Assembly: GCF_025399195.1 (NCBI RefSeq)
Contig: NW_026252152.1
Span: 62,001 to 126,000 of the forward strand
Source: Umbelopsis ramanniana AG
Lineage: Eukaryota > Mucoromycota > Umbelopsidomycetes > Umbelopsidales > Umbelopsidaceae
Direction of reading: 5' to 3'
DNA: 64,000 nt
A model generated the notes under the pieces. It did not search any database, was not told the DNA's origin, and worked only from the letters and a program-made list of their open reading frames with translations. A program made the position numbers and the translations under genes. Positions 50,355 to 62,477 of the stretch are shown here, piece after piece; within the stretch, counting starts at the first letter, position 1, and each line of letters starts with the position of its first letter.

Positions 50355-53041
50355 ATGTCTTCTTCATTCTTGTCATTGCAGCCAAGTGCGCTTGGAACAA
50401 CAGCGCCGGAGAACAACCTTCAAAACACGGCAGCGTATTCTTCGGCGTTTCCTCCTCTGCACTCCATTCCGCTCGCCGTCACACCGTCCAATAAGCATAA
50501 ACCCTGGCAGTCATTTTATCCGCCAAAGCCATCGCTGTTGCCACCAAAGTACCCACTTTACCTCAAAAATACCAATTATGCCAAGCTCGCAGATGAACAG
50601 TATCATCAGCAGTGTAGAATCAAAAAGGCGACCAAACCAATGGGCACCATATCGTCTCTGTTTCACAAGTCCGAACCAGCCGTACAATATGATGCTGCTC
50701 TTGAACAACTGGATCTAAGGCTCCCATGCTTTTGGAACCCTAACGACAAGAGTTCTCTGTTGGATATTTCTTCTGACGGGGTCGACGCTAGTTATTGTGG
50801 TATGCCCATCTGAATTTTTTGTATATTTGTGCCATGCCCCCCATTTTGTTTTTTTCCCCACACACTACGTGCAACCGACAAAAAAAGGAAATTCGCCCAT
50901 CCCATCTATTTACTTTAGCCGCAAGCCTGGCTCAGAAGATAACCTTAATGTCAATCAACGTGAGGATATCAATTCTAACACATCTTCCTTTGGTTTCAGG
51001 TTCTGGAAGAAACGATCATGACGCTGCTGCTGTACGCTCAACATTTACAGCTAAACCTCAGTGTGGCATCTTCTATTTCGAAATTGAGATTGTGTCCAAA
51101 GGCCGTGATGGTTATATCAGTATTGGCTTTTGTGATGCAGACGCATCCATGGACAAACTTCCAGGTAAACATATCAAATTGTTTGACAGGAACATCCGAA
51201 GGCGTTCTTCGATGTGAAAAAAAATTTCCGTACTTAATTGACTAAATGTTGCTCATCACCTGGTTTTATCTTATTTAGGTTGGGAAGTTAGCAGCTACGG
51301 TTTACATGCCAATGATGGAAACTGCTACAATGGAGTACCTAAAGGAAAATCCTATGGCCCTACATTTTCCACTGGCGATGTCGTTGGTTGTGGCATCAAC
51401 TTTAGCAGCAAGAACGCCTTTTTCACCAAAAATGGCGTGTACATGGGCACTGCCTTTAGCAATGTCAACCCTGCCGTCCCTCTTTACCCTTGCGTTGGTC
51501 TTCGTACGCCAGGAGAGCATATTAGGGCCAACTTTGGCTTCAAGACTTTTCAATTTGACATTGTTCAATACATGAATGTAAGTATGGACGTATCCTCTCC
51601 GGTATGTGCATCATTTTTTCTAAAACCTTTTTTTTTCGAAATTATTAGGAGGAAAAATGCCAGCTACATTCAACCATTTCTCAAATGCAGATATCCCCTT
51701 CACCCCCTACACAACATACATCGCCTGCTGTGAAAGCCGCATGGATGAAACAGGTTGGTCGATCACCTGAACCTGTCACCCCTCCAAAAACATCCCAACA
51801 AGTCGCCGCCAGCTCAGAGATTATAGATCAGCTAGTCTACTCTTTCCTTCTTCATCACGGATACAGCCGCACGGCTGAAGTGCTTCTCAAGAACGTGAAG
51901 GACACCAAAGATGCTGATCTGGTATCTGAAGAATCTATAGAGGATAGCAATGACCAAATATTTGATAGCAAGTCTGACCTAGTCCATAGACAAGGTAAAG
52001 CGTCACTCGACTCATCCATATGGTTGTATGACCTTGTTAACCCTTGTTTCTTTCAGATATTCGCACTGCCATTATCGCTGGCGATATAGATTGCGCAATT
52101 AAATTAACTCAAGCTCATTTCCCTCAAGTATTAGTTCATGACGAACTTATGCTTTTTCGACTTCAGAAACGCAAATTCATAGAAATGCTTCGTCTTGCCA
52201 ATGAAAGTTGCAATCATTCGTTTTGCGACGCTGCGTTCAACTACGGATTCCAACCTCTTACTACCACCGCTGAAGAGATAGATTCTACCCATCCCCATGA
52301 CCTTAGTACCGAAAAGTCATCGCCGACTGTTTTTGGCACACCTCGTAAAATGTCGGTGCCGGCGGCACCTATTAGTACTGCTCCGGCATCCGATATCCCT
52401 CAACCTACTCGTCGCGTCAGCTACGCTTCCATCACCGCTACACCGTCTTCCGCCTCGCCTCCTCATGGCAGCTATTTTGGCGGACGCAGTCTCGATGAAA
52501 GCTTAGATGAGCCTATTAGCCCTACCAGCACCTTTTCGCATACCAGAAGAAGAAGACGTAGCAGCAGCCATATTTCTTTCACCAGTCTTAGCTCATTTGA
52601 AGAAGACGATGATGACATCAAGTCGGATATGCGAGAAGCCATTCGCTTCGGTCATCTACTTCAAGAACAATATGGTAGAGATCAGCGAACCATGGTCAAA
52701 TCAGGCATGGCAGACATTCACTCTTTGATCAATGAAGTCGAAACCTACCACAGTCTATGCGTTGCCGTCAAGGCTCTCGACATCGCTGGTCGAGACACTT
52801 TAGCGAGTGAACTCAACACCGCTATATTAGGTATGGGGCGGCGTTGATTTGTTTGTTAACACGATCGATATGATAAGATTATTAACGTACGGACCATTTT
52901 GTATTGCCAGTGTCACAACGAAAGCCTGCCGCGCCACCGTTAGAGCTGGTGTATCGCCAATCTGTAGCCACCATCAAAGAACTCGTTCGCAATGGACATG
53001 GTCAAGCTGCCCTTGTGTCCGTCGACGACAGCCTTCCGTAA
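50355..53041 (+). CDS. RanBPM/Gid1-like SPRY-LisH-CTLH protein (GID/CTLH E3 ligase subunit)
   Basis: Six exons: 50355-50799, 51000-51164, 51279-51577, 51691-51994, 52057-52830 and 52911-53041; about 705 residues. Scaffold and substrate-receptor platform of the GID/CTLH ubiquitin ligase, which in yeast degrades gluconeogenic enzymes when glucose returns. N-terminal disordered Pro-rich 130 residues; SPRY with GIFYFEIEIVSKGRDGYISI, GWEVSSYGLHANDGNCYNG, FFTKNGVYMGTAF, YPCVGLRTPGE; LisH (IDQLVYSFLLHHGYSRTAEV); CTLH (DIRTAIIAGDIDCAIKLTQA, FRLQKRKFIEML); a Ser-rich insert; and the CRA segment ending in exon 6. The last exon is separated by an 80-nt intron; stopping at the in-frame TGA at 52847 would lose about 40 conserved residues. 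Confidence 0.92.
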
Positions 53042-53755
53042 CCTACCTACTTATACCTTGTAATATACTAACGTAATTCATCGCAAAAAAAAAAACACCC
53101 ACTCCGTAAACCCCCCCCCTTTTCCAGAAAAATCATCCTTTTTTCAGCATACGTAGCAGGTCAACCATCTTGACCTCACCGTTCTACATCATTTGTGTAA
53201 AAACATTCAAAAAATCCTACTCACACCAAAAAAAATCAAAAAGACCAAATGGTTCAACGTCAGACGTAGACCGGAAAATCGAAAAATCCTCTTTAAAAAA
53301 AAAAAGTAATAAATCACTTCACTTCCTTTCTTGCATTTCGTGGCCAGCCAAAGTAACATAGAGATCGGGACAGCTCAGGAGAGTTTGAGTGAGGTAGAGC
53401 AAATTCGGGCAGGGTGAGAATGAATGACACTGGGAGAAATTGGCACGATCAATCAATTACATTTCGTGACCAGTTCAAGCAACATGAAGATTGGATGAAG
53501 TAGAGAGATGGATTGAGATAAATTTATTTTTCAAGGCATGAATAAACAATTCCGACGTTAAGAGCGGTTTTATCGGTTAGGTATAATGCAACGACGAATG
53601 AGAAAGATTTGTACATTTATGGGGCGGGGGACATTCAAGTTTACACAAGGAAGAGTAGAAAATATAAGCAAAGTAAGAAAAAATGAGAGAGTATATGCTA
53701 GAGACATGTGTGAACAGAAATTTTTTTTTTTTTTCATCCACGTAATTTCTTTTGT
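53042..53755. other. intergenic between convergent genes, 714 bp, with a direct repeat
   Basis: 3' flanks of the GID1-like gene (+) and the ammonium transporter (-). An imperfect direct repeat of about 37 bp occurs at about 53334-53370 and 53459-53497 (CATTTCGTGGCCAG vs CATTTCGTGACCAG, then AACATAGAGATCGG vs AACATGAAGATTGG). No ORF is supported. Confidence 0.5.
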
Positions 53756-55413
53756 CTAAACGTTGTTCAATGCGCCAGGATTGTGACGGGGTTGAAGCTC
53801 GCCAGACATATGAGGTGATGAAACTTGTTCAACATGATGCACACGCTCATTTCCATGTTCGTCGACATTAATAACGGAAGCAAACTTAGCAGAACCAACG
53901 GTACTGTCAGCGCCTTGGATAGCTTCACCGTTAGGGCGAATTTGCTGATGAATTTCTTCAACAAGTTTGGGTTCGTGGGTTTCAGGATCGATGCGGATAA
54001 CCTTTTCAACATGGTAATAAGCCATTTCACCGATTTCGCCATGATCCAGTCCCTGAAGTTCAACATCGGGGTGGACACGGAGAGAAAGACCAGGGATGCG
54101 GTCCATGATAATCAGGATGATAAAGGTGACACCGAATGACCAAGCGGCTCCTGCGCATGCATCGGCGAGTTGATAGGCAAGTTGAATCCAATTGTGATTG
54201 ATCCAACCTCCAGCAATGGTAGATCCGTCGAGTGCAGCAATGTATTGCTCAGCAAAGAGACCAGTCATGAGGTTACCGACAATACCACCAATACCGTGGA
54301 CAGCAAAGACGTCAAGAGCATCATCAAAGTTCATTCGATGCTTGAGCTTAACGGCAAGGTTACAGGCAATAGCGCCGACGAAGCCAATGGCAACAGAAGC
54401 AGCAGGCCCTACATAGCCAGATGCAGGTGTAATAGCGACAAGACCGGATACAGCACCGGAACAAAAACCTAGGGCGGAGAACTTGCGTTCGTAACGGTAG
54501 TCCAGTAACATCCAAGTGATGGCAGCGGTGGAAGCAGCCAAGTTGGTAACAACACAAGCCATGGCAGCACGCATACTACCAGCCAAAGCTGAACCTCCAT
54601 TGAAGCCAAACCAGCCGAACCAAAGCAAAGCGGTACCCAGAACAACGTTGCTCATGTTATGAGGCTTGAATTCTTCCTTTCCATGGCCTTGGCGTTTGCC
54701 CAAGATAACACAGTAAGCCAAACTGGCGAATCCAGAAGAAATGTGGACAGGCGTACCACCAGCGAAATCGAGACCACCCATTTGGAAGGACCAACCAGCT
54801 GGATTCCATGTCCAGCAGGCAATGGGGTCGTATACAATGGTAGACCAGATGAAAATGAAGATGATCATAGGAAGGATGCGAGCTCGTTCAGCAGCTGAAC
54901 CAATGGCTAAGGCAGGCGTGATAGCTGCGAACATGCATTGAAAGATGCAGAACACAAGGTCGGGAATATTGGGAGTAGCGATGGAAGGACCGCCAAGGAC
55001 TCCTCGAAGGAAGGCATTGTCCAAATTGCCAATGAAGCGGTTCGCCCCTCGGCTGAAAGTGAGTGAATAACCCCATAGCCACCACTGCAAGGGGAATAAT
55101 AAAAAGAAAGAAAGGGTCAATAAAATGGCTCAAAATGTATATAAAAAAAATTCATCCCTCTCACCAAGAGAGTCTGCCCTAACTAATTCTAATCTATTTG
55201 GCACCTCCCAAAAATCTTTCTTACCTGAAAAGAAACTACGGCAATAGAGATGACGCTGACCATGATCAACGACAATGCGTTTTTGCTTCTAGCCATGCCA
55301 GAGTAGAAGTATCCCAACCCTGGGATCATCAACCACACAAGAGCTGTGGACATCAGCGTCCAAGCAATGTCTCCGGATTTGTACGTTGGGTCTGAAGGAG
55401 CAGTATCGGACAT
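53756..55413 (-). CDS. ammonium transporter (Mep/Amt family)
   Basis: Two exons, 55413-55225 and 55084-53756, encode about 505 residues; the intron is 140 nt. Eleven-helix plasma membrane ammonium channel/transporter. Seen: N-terminal LVWLMIPGLGYFYSGMARSK, WWLWGYSL, the Amt signature around GLDFAGGTPVHISSGFASLA including the first pore His, FNGGSALAGSMRA, FDDALDVFAVHGIGGIVG with the second pore His, and a C-terminal cytosolic tail of about 95 residues beginning DRIPGLSLRVHPDVELQGLD-H, the conserved regulatory start of fungal Mep tails. Both pore histidines are intact. One GATAAG site (55663-55668) lies about 250 bp upstream, compatible with nitrogen control by GATA factors but not proof. Confidence 0.96.
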
Positions 55414-55748
55414 TTTTTTAAAATATGATTGTGTTCTTCAGAAAACTGATTTGAGTTTGGTATAGAAAAAAAATAGGGCGTGCGAAGGAAGAGGGGGAAG
55501 AGAAGAGAGAGGAAGTAAGTGAGAATGTCTAGGATATTTTGTTCATGGTATTTATATTATTTTACGGCAAAAGCATCCAGCATTACGTTGGATTGCCTAT
55601 CAATTTTTTCATTTGGTTGGTGTGGGTGGGTTTTGGCACCGTCGGACTTGAAAGTCAACGCTGATAAGGATGAGAGATGCATTGGAGGTAGGCGCAAAAC
55701 GATAGGCAAATTGCTAATTTAGGCTTCTCCGCTAACTTACCATGACAA
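55414..55748. promoter_or_regulatory. upstream region of the ammonium transporter, 335 bp
   Basis: Between the Mep/Amt ATG and the ASA1 stop (both minus). Holds one GATAAG at 55663-55668 and a purine-rich leader (55465-55515). Nothing else. Confidence 0.4.
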
Positions 55749-57240
55749 TCAATAGATCTCCCATAAACTGATGCGATGGTCTTTACTTGCGCCAACCAGA
55801 TAATGACGTGCTGAAGGTAAAGCGCAAAATGCCACAGAGTACACGCTTTCGCGATGATAAGTTAGAACGGCCAAAGGCTTGAGCGTTTTAGCGGAAAAGA
55901 TTCGAATTCTGTGAGACCAAAAGCAATCCGAGGAAAAAAACGCAAGATTATTATTATCTCCAGTATACGTACGGTCATGCCCTACGGTCATTCTCACCTG
56001 CTGTCCCACCCTGCGGTTGCGATAATCTTTGCATCGCTTCGAATGCATATTTGCTCCAAGCCTCGTTTGGACTGATTAGTGATGGGATGGTCGGTTGGGT
56101 CGTCTAGCTTAGAACGAACGATCAGACCATCACTACAGCCGCTGAACACTAAATCGGAGAGAACACTAGCCGATAGAACTATTCAATGGAAAACTAAGAT
56201 TCCGCTACTAGAAAAGCTCTTAACATGTATCAAATCGTTTATATCAACTTGCCTGGAGCGGTGTGTGCTTGTGTTGCCCAGATAGTGTCAGTCTTATCTC
56301 CCGAGATAATCCGCAACACTAATCGTCCACTTTCATACCCCGCCAATAAATGCACGTGAGTCCCTCGCTCGAACATGGAAAGACACATTGCAGTGTCCCG
56401 ACTATCAGCAGTGACGATTTCCTCTTGCCCGATATCCGCCACTTGTCTCCACTGTGAAAATAGATCGTATATATCAATCTATTTAACCAACCCATTTTTA
56501 GCTATGCATTCCCTTGTTGAATCGTCATTACCTCTGTTAACACTTACCAAGCCAGGATCCATGTGGGATGGAACCGCTATCAAGGTGTGATCATCTAGGA
56601 GACAAGAAGGTTTCAGCTTAATTGTCCGCTTCGAACTGAGTGGTATTGGTCCTGCTTTATTGGTAACGCGCTAGGTTACGTACCATGGCTGCACAGGGCA
56701 ACTTTACAAAAGGTCACGGAATTGTAAAGTAAGGTTGAGTGAGGCGTAGGGCTAGAACTCGTCAAGGTTTCCAATTTCCATGTGTGGATACGGTTATCTC
56801 TTCCTTGGCTGAAATGCAAGCCGTTATCAACCAAGCAAAAAAAAAAAAAATACACCACCAGGTGGGCCCACATCGCTCTGGCTGGTTGATGGAGGTCAAT
56901 TTGTATTATTTCGCTTGAAAATTTTGACCTTACCTTACTAGCGTGGTTGCGTCGATGGCTTGAATAGATAGTACACTCTCTGTATGAGCACGCCATTGCT
57001 GCTTCGGCCTGCGAGTTTCAACGTCCCATAGAATCATGTTGCCCTCTAGATCACTAGATCGCGTCTAAGTCAGCTATGTGAAACCCGGAATGTGGTGTGG
57101 CCGAGGCATGTGTATGACTGGGAAATTGCGACCTACCCGGAACAAAAATACTTGTCACCGTCGAGCCAGCATAGCGTGTTGACTTGGCTATTATGCCCTC
57201 GAAAGATATAGATTGGAGCAGGCACTTCGCATTGAGACAT
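55749..57240 (-). CDS. Asa1/GNB1L-like WD40 protein
   Basis: Seven exons: 57240-57137, 57053-56934, 56808-56684, 56594-56548, 56451-56253, 56178-55998 and 55908-55749; about 311 residues. ASTRA-associated protein 1 (GNB1L in animals) is a WD40 propeller that works with the TEL2-TTI complex on PIKK kinases including TOR. Seen: PAPIYIFRGHNSQVNTLCWL, GDLEGNMILWDVETRRP, WRAHTESVLSI, SQGRDNRIHTWKLE, FSGCSDGLIVRSK, ATAGWDSRIRIFSAKTLKPL, YHRESVYSVAF and a last blade GASKDHRISLWEIY. Intron 5 (56252-56179) has a GC-AG boundary with a GCAAGT donor; all the others are GT-AG. Decayed copies of its 5' part lie 4.5-5.5 kb away. Confidence 0.86.
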
Positions 57241-57314
57241 GCTAGGTGAGCGGGTCAATTACTTGACGGGTGAGGACAGGCTTCAGCAAGAACGCTGCAG
57301 CGGAGCTGGTAATT

Positions 57315-57320
57315 CACGTG
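57315..57320. promoter_or_regulatory. CACGTG box
   Basis: E-box 75 bp upstream of the ASA1 ATG. It is kept in decayed copy 2 at 62157-62162. Confidence 0.4.
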
Positions 57321-59370
57321 AGAGCTTAACGAGCTCCATGCCGAAACTCATATGAAAGAAAATAAGGGTGTATGAGAGGTAGAATGTGAATAAAAAAAGT
57401 ATGAAGCAAAAAGCTAGAAACACAAAAAAAAAGTGGGGTGCCTTGATCGGGAAGACAGTTATTGTTGTTCAATGAATTGTAGTGTAGCTTTTTAGGTTGC
57501 ATGTAGAATTTTTTTTCCTTATGCTAGACTTACATCATTTCTGGCACTTTTTAGCTTTCTAAATGTGAGGATATGGACAGCAGTATCCAACTAACAGCCT
57601 ATTTACTTTTTTTTTGTTCGATCTCAAGAGTGTGCGTATATTAGTGTGACTCCACTGCCAGAAAGACCTCTAGTCAAATATAATAAAATCTCCGCATGTA
57701 CGCATCCCCCATTGCCATGGAGCTTGGGAGACTTAATAAACCCAAACTTTGATGAAAAGTGGACGAAGAAGACTTGTATTTGCAGACCTGGGTGCGAAAG
57801 CGACCTAAAGTAGAAAAAAGTTTGGGGAAGCTTTACTCCTGCTAGTCAAAACTTAAATACATACTGTAATCCTCACAACTGCATCCACAGTAAGTGTGTA
57901 ATTACATCCAAAATAAGGTTGAACTTCCTTTGTAACGTTGATTACAGTTGAATCACCTTTTCGATTGCTAAATTTGCATTGCAACTAACTTGTAGTCGCG
58001 CACTCTAAGGGTCCTTTGACTCTCTCTGTTACAAATGTAAATATTTTGGGATCAGTTCATGAAACATGGCACATATTTGGTCGTACTTGTAGTTCTTTGT
58101 ACACTGATCACTTCTTTGGTGATGATGTCTTGATAAGCGAAGCAAAAAATACGAACCTGGAGCCCCATTTTTTTTTGGGGTAGGACAAGAACCTTCGGCG
58201 CAGAGAAGGACTACTGTCATTTGTTTTCTTTTTGTAGTTTCGCGCTTGCAGGCGTTGCCCATACACAGATAGTTGACGATATTTGGAAATGGGCTTTTCT
58301 GAAGACCATTCATTCCAACATGGAGAACAGTTCCTTCTTTTTTATATAATTTATTTTACACAAACTGTAGACACATCATCTGAAGGTTCAGTCAGAAAAA
58401 TGATCAGTGAAATGCATCCGCCCAAGCTATTGTTTCAGTCTGATTTGCAGGTTATGTAGAGGATTTTTTTAATACCAGTGGCAAAATGCTGAAGCGCTTG
58501 ACTCTCTTTCATTACATTTTTCATGTGTCCCAAGTTGTGAGTAGGTCTTAAGAAAAGTGGCGCACCCTTCATCCGAAAGGCTACGGAGCCACCAAAAAAT
58601 CGTATCCAGTGCCAAGCCAAGTCATCACCAACATCTTGGATAACTCATTGGAACTAAGGTTGATTATCCAGACCTGCTGTGTGAGATTACATATATTGCT
58701 ATTGACTAGCATTCACTCGGTATTGGCCCCCATCTCCGGTTTTCTTGCCTATTCTATACGGTCTACCCCTTTGATACAAATGTCTATTGTTTATCTGTTT
58801 GAGAGGACAACCACCACGGATTTTCCTTTCCTTTGTTTGTTACGCGAAACAAATCAAAGTTTGGGGGAGATGTGTACAGTCCTGGGTGAGCAGGAGTCTC
58901 TTTTAATAGCGGAAGGAGAAAAAATTCTACCTATCGTACTGTTATGGTCTTGTAGGCAAACTTCACGGATTATGGTAAAGAGATAAAGCACATCACTCAT
59001 TAATAGCGTTAGTCGCATTGAGCTTTTGAAGTAATTTGCACTAATTTCTTCTCTTTCAGCGAACTTCGTAAAGAAGAAACCATGTTCACGTTTTGAAGGA
59101 AATTGTCTGAGCACCTCAGTCTTGGTAAACAAAGGCAAAAGTTCGTGATGAACAGAAAATAGCGGTGCCACTTTTGAGAGGTAGTGCCGCGAGGTAAATT
59201 TTTTTTTTTTTTGAGAGAATAACTCTAAGCTGAAAATGGAAATGGAAATGGGGATGCGTGGCTGATCCGTACCTTTTGGAGAGACGACTTAGTTACGCAT
59301 TTCCAGTTATTCCCCAGTTATTCCACTCTGCGCACCCTGCGACATGCAACACTGTCGGACCTTGAAAAGG

Positions 59371-59377
59371 TATATAA
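59371..59377 (+). promoter_or_regulatory. TATA box of the orphan gene
   Basis: TATATAA about 220 bp upstream of ATG 59590. Between it and the ATG is a clean GTAAGT...TTGCAG intron (59496-59561), so the leader is probably spliced. Confidence 0.5.
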
Positions 59378-59589
59378 TGAAACATTTCCTCAAGCCCATC
59401 GTTCTCTTCATCCTTTTCACTCTCAGTTGTCAGGGGGCATAGCAGTAAAGAAGGAATATTGCTTACTCTCCATCTTGGAATTGCACTTGAGATCTGTAAG
59501 TAGCCTTTGCCTGCCCTATGACATACTAGCTTTCCAAATTAAAATGGCTGACATGTTGCAGTTCACTTCAGTTCAACTATCTAAACAAC

Positions 59590-60249
59590 ATGGACCATGA
59601 ATTAGGAGAGTTAGCTCAATTAGCCATTATGGCTCTCGATAGAGTCCCTAAAGCCGTGCACGCTCTTAAGCGATACTGTCAAGCTACAACGTGGACTGAC
59701 TGGCCAGACCATATCCGAGCGAATTCTCGCGACTGGATGAAAGACATCCTAGCTAGGGTCTTCGAAACAAGTACTGGGGGCGTTGTGCCTGTAGATCTGT
59801 TCATAATCGATCATCGACATTGGGGGCGAAAACATGGTTGCGCATTGGCTTTGAGCGCTCATGCCGGAAACAGCACTAAGCAGTACCTGAATTGCGTGAT
59901 TGTATTATTGGCCGCTCTTCGTGAGACAGATCGACAAGAATATTTGGCTATCGTTCGAGATCATCTCAAACGAGGGGATGCTCATGTCGAACGTCACTTT
60001 TCGGACAAGCCTCCAGCTAAAAGGGACCAGGCTCATCGAGAGTATATAGCTTGGCGTGATGCTCTTTGTGACGGGGTTCTACGTGCTTCTGGTCTATTAC
60101 ACTTGGGCAGCCATGGTCGTGCTGTACCGACCAAGGATGTGAAACGGTGTCTTAAAGGACTTTTGTGTGGCACGAGTGTTGAAACCAAGGATACCCTCTT
60201 GCTCATTAAAAAGTTTAAACTTGAGCCAATGCTCAAGTGTGGCTACTAA
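59590..60249 (+). CDS. orphan single-exon protein, unknown function
   Basis: 219 residues, not recognised. Helical, rich in Arg, His, Leu and Ala, with no signal peptide or membrane segment. Notable spots are FIIDHRHWGRKHGCAL, LNCVIVLLAALRETDR, and a basic C-terminal stretch KKFKLEPMLKCGY. Support for a real gene: an ATG-to-stop frame of 660 bp in a region otherwise full of stops, GC and codon use like its neighbours, a TATATAA at 59371 and a probable 5' UTR intron at 59496-59561. It could be a lineage-specific gene or an old fragment of a larger one. Confidence 0.6.
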   Translation: MDHELGELAQLAIMALDRVPKAVHALKRYCQATTWTDWPDHIRANSRDWMKDILARVFETSTGGVVPVDLFIIDHRHWGRKHGCALALSAHAGNSTKQYLNCVIVLLAALRETDRQEYLAIVRDHLKRGDAHVERHFSDKPPAKRDQAHREYIAWRDALCDGVLRASGLLHLGSHGRAVPTKDVKRCLKGLLCGTSVETKDTLLLIKKFKLEPMLKCGY

Positions 60250-60420
60250 TCCAACTGAACTTCTTTGCTGATGCTAGAGGAGGCGAGCCTCAATCGACTT
60301 ATTGTGGGTTTCTTTCATTTCGTCAGTTTCTTTTTCTTTCTCTGGAAACTCCTTAATTTGCGTTTCTCGGGGACGAACACTCCAATTTTTTTATGCTGTC
60401 TAGCTATCAGTATATGGCCC

Positions 60421-60600
60421 TTTCTCATTTTCCTTTTCTTGCTGTGATCCATTCATCATCCGTTATTTCATTTGTAGTCCATTCCCATCCCCTTTCTCTA
60501 ATAAAATGCATGCGCTCATCCGTAATTTTATTTGTAGTTCCCTTCCATTCCCATTTTCTTGCTGTAATCTATTCACTACCCATAATTTTATATTAGCCCC
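60421..60600. repeat. tandem repeat, about three 60-bp units
   Basis: Pyrimidine-rich minisatellite. CATCCGTTATTTCATTTGTAG at about 60458 recurs at 60518 (CATCCGTAATTTTATTTGTAG) and, more decayed, at 60578. TTTTCTTGCTGTGATC at 60435 recurs at 60555. The spacing is 60 and 120 bp. Confidence 0.7.
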
Positions 60601-61692
60601 TCCCGTTCCTTTTCTTTTACTTTTCAATATAAATTAAAAAAATTATTTTGCGTCAATGCCATGTGTATGCGTCATTTGACATTCCAAATTAGGACAGCAT
60701 TACCAGAATAGTCAGCCTGAAATTATTATCGCAATCATCAATACTTTGAACATGGCGTTGCAGATAAAATAGTGAAGATATAGGTGTATTTGAAAGGCAG
60801 TCGTCAAATAATGAATCTTAACATGGAAATGCAAAAAAGTACAAGACTGTACATACTTGCTAGTGTTATGAAATCCAGCAATGGCTTCTAAGTATGTCTC
60901 ACACTCAACTTTGATAAGTATGGTACCAAGCTCATGTTTTAGCCCAGGGAAGAAGGTAATAATCGCAATTTTTTCTCATCATTTGAGTCGAAATGTTCGA
61001 CATCCAGGCGTCCGTTTGATTCGCTATATATACATATCATTGTTAAGCTATTGTTTTGCTTGGGAAGATGGAAAGTAAGAAAAAATGATGGGTTGCTCGA
61101 GATACGACATATAAAAGTTGATTTAACCATGTAAAAATGACATTGGTGAGCAAAGAGGATGAGTGAAAATTTCGCACATCGGCGGAAATACAACTGACTT
61201 CGCCAGTTGATTTTAAGTCATTGCTTATAGACCAAAAAGCAGTCTGCGCAGATTTAGATAGGCAGAGGCGCATATCGAGAGAAAATACTGTATATCGGAA
61301 GATGTATTTTTGGAAGATATATTGAAAGATGAACATACTGTTTTACTCACAGTTTTACTTCTTTTTGAAGAGTTCAACATTTGATGCAGAGCCTTAACTT
61401 GTATGATAAAGGTGCAAATATAGTTCTCGACGATCTGTATCTTACTCTTAGTGATTCAATTCCTATGATCGGTGTGCGATCTATGTTTTTTTTTAACCTT
61501 GACTTGAAGATCTTTGTAAAACATGAAGTACATTAGTGTTTGCGTCACTAACATTGTCTGTCTGAAAGGGTATCGTAGTGTGGTAGAAAAAGTAAGTGCA
61601 ATTTGTTGACATAACCAATCACTGAAGTATAAGTGATATAGAGAAAAGTGAATAAACCGCAGGGAATTTTTCACTAAAAATTGGTTAGTTGT
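60601..61692. other. AT-rich gene-free stretch, 1.1 kb
   Basis: No ORF with family features, no gene structure. Low-complexity T and A runs. I see nothing functional. Confidence 0.5.
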
Positions 61693-62178
61693 ATAGGCCC
61701 TGGTGGGTCATATCACTCTGGCTGGCTGGCTTGACCATTTGTAGAAGTCGTTTTAAAATTTGACTTTTACCATACTAGCGTGGCGCATCGATGGCTTGAA
61801 TAAATAGCACGCTTTCCGAATGAGCACGCCATTGTCACTTCGGCCTGAGACTTTCAACTTTCCATAGAATAAAGTTGCCCTCCATAATACTAGACAGCGT
61901 CTAAGTTAGATGTGTATGTGTGCAACTCGGAATGTTGCATGCCCTAGCCGTGTGTGTGATTGAGAAACTGTGATCTACCCGGAACAGAAGTACTTGTCAT
62001 CGTCAAGCCAGCATAGAGTGTTGACTTGGCTCTTATGCCCTCGAAAAATAAAGAGTGGTGCAGGCACTTCGATATGCGACATGCTAGGTGAGCGGGTGAA
62101 TTACTTGACAAGTGAGGACAGGCTTCAGCAATAACGCTAGAGCGGAGCTGGTAATTCACGTGAGGCATAGCGAGCTCC
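61693..62178 (-). pseudogene. decayed copy 2 of the ASA1 5' region
   Basis: About 485 bp matching 56866-57345: end of intron 2, exon 2, intron 1, exon 1 and about 105 bp of promoter with its CACGTG. Introns are retained, so the copy arose at DNA level, not by retroposition. The exon 1 equivalent (62083 down to about 61980) is still open and would read MSHIEVPAPLFIFRGHKSQV, very close to ASA1. The exon 2 equivalent has lost conserved residues and gains a TGA, and there is no exon 3 onward. So it is a truncated pseudogene, in the same orientation as ASA1. Confidence 0.85.
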
Positions 62179-62477
62179 TTGCTGCTTCTTCATAGTGTGT
62201 CGGATGAAGTAGTTCGATGGCTCCATACTCAAGAAAGCCATTGTTATCAGTCGACTTTAGTTGTTAATACTAGAAGTAGAGACCAAAATGTAAACGAAAA
62301 TATGATGACTCCTTATAAGTAAACTCTCAAGTCGCGCTTCCATCTTATCTCGTTAAAGGAGTTGGCGTTTTTTATGCTGCGTACTTAATATAGTCTCAAC
62401 CATTCGACATTGGAATAAACTGAGACATATCTCAAGAACCAGTTCCTTTATCCTTATATCCGTACGATCCCAACATC

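Larger units (their letters stand above)
57241..59589. other. gene-poor region, 2.3 kb
   Basis: Upstream of ASA1 and of the orphan gene. Besides the ASA1 CACGTG (57315-57320) and the TATA/leader of the orphan gene I found no supported gene. Several 60-125 codon ORFs (58029-58313 -, 58609-58986 +, 58854-59171 -) share no motif and overlap on opposite strands. Confidence 0.45.

Noticed and set aside
52831-52847. Stop of the GID1-like gene at TGA 52847
   Set aside because: A good GTATGG..GCCAG intron (52831-52910) leads to a further 43 conserved-looking codons.
58029-59171. Three 94-125 codon ORFs in the 57-59.6 kb gap
   Set aside because: They overlap on opposite strands, have no motifs and no promoter or splice context.
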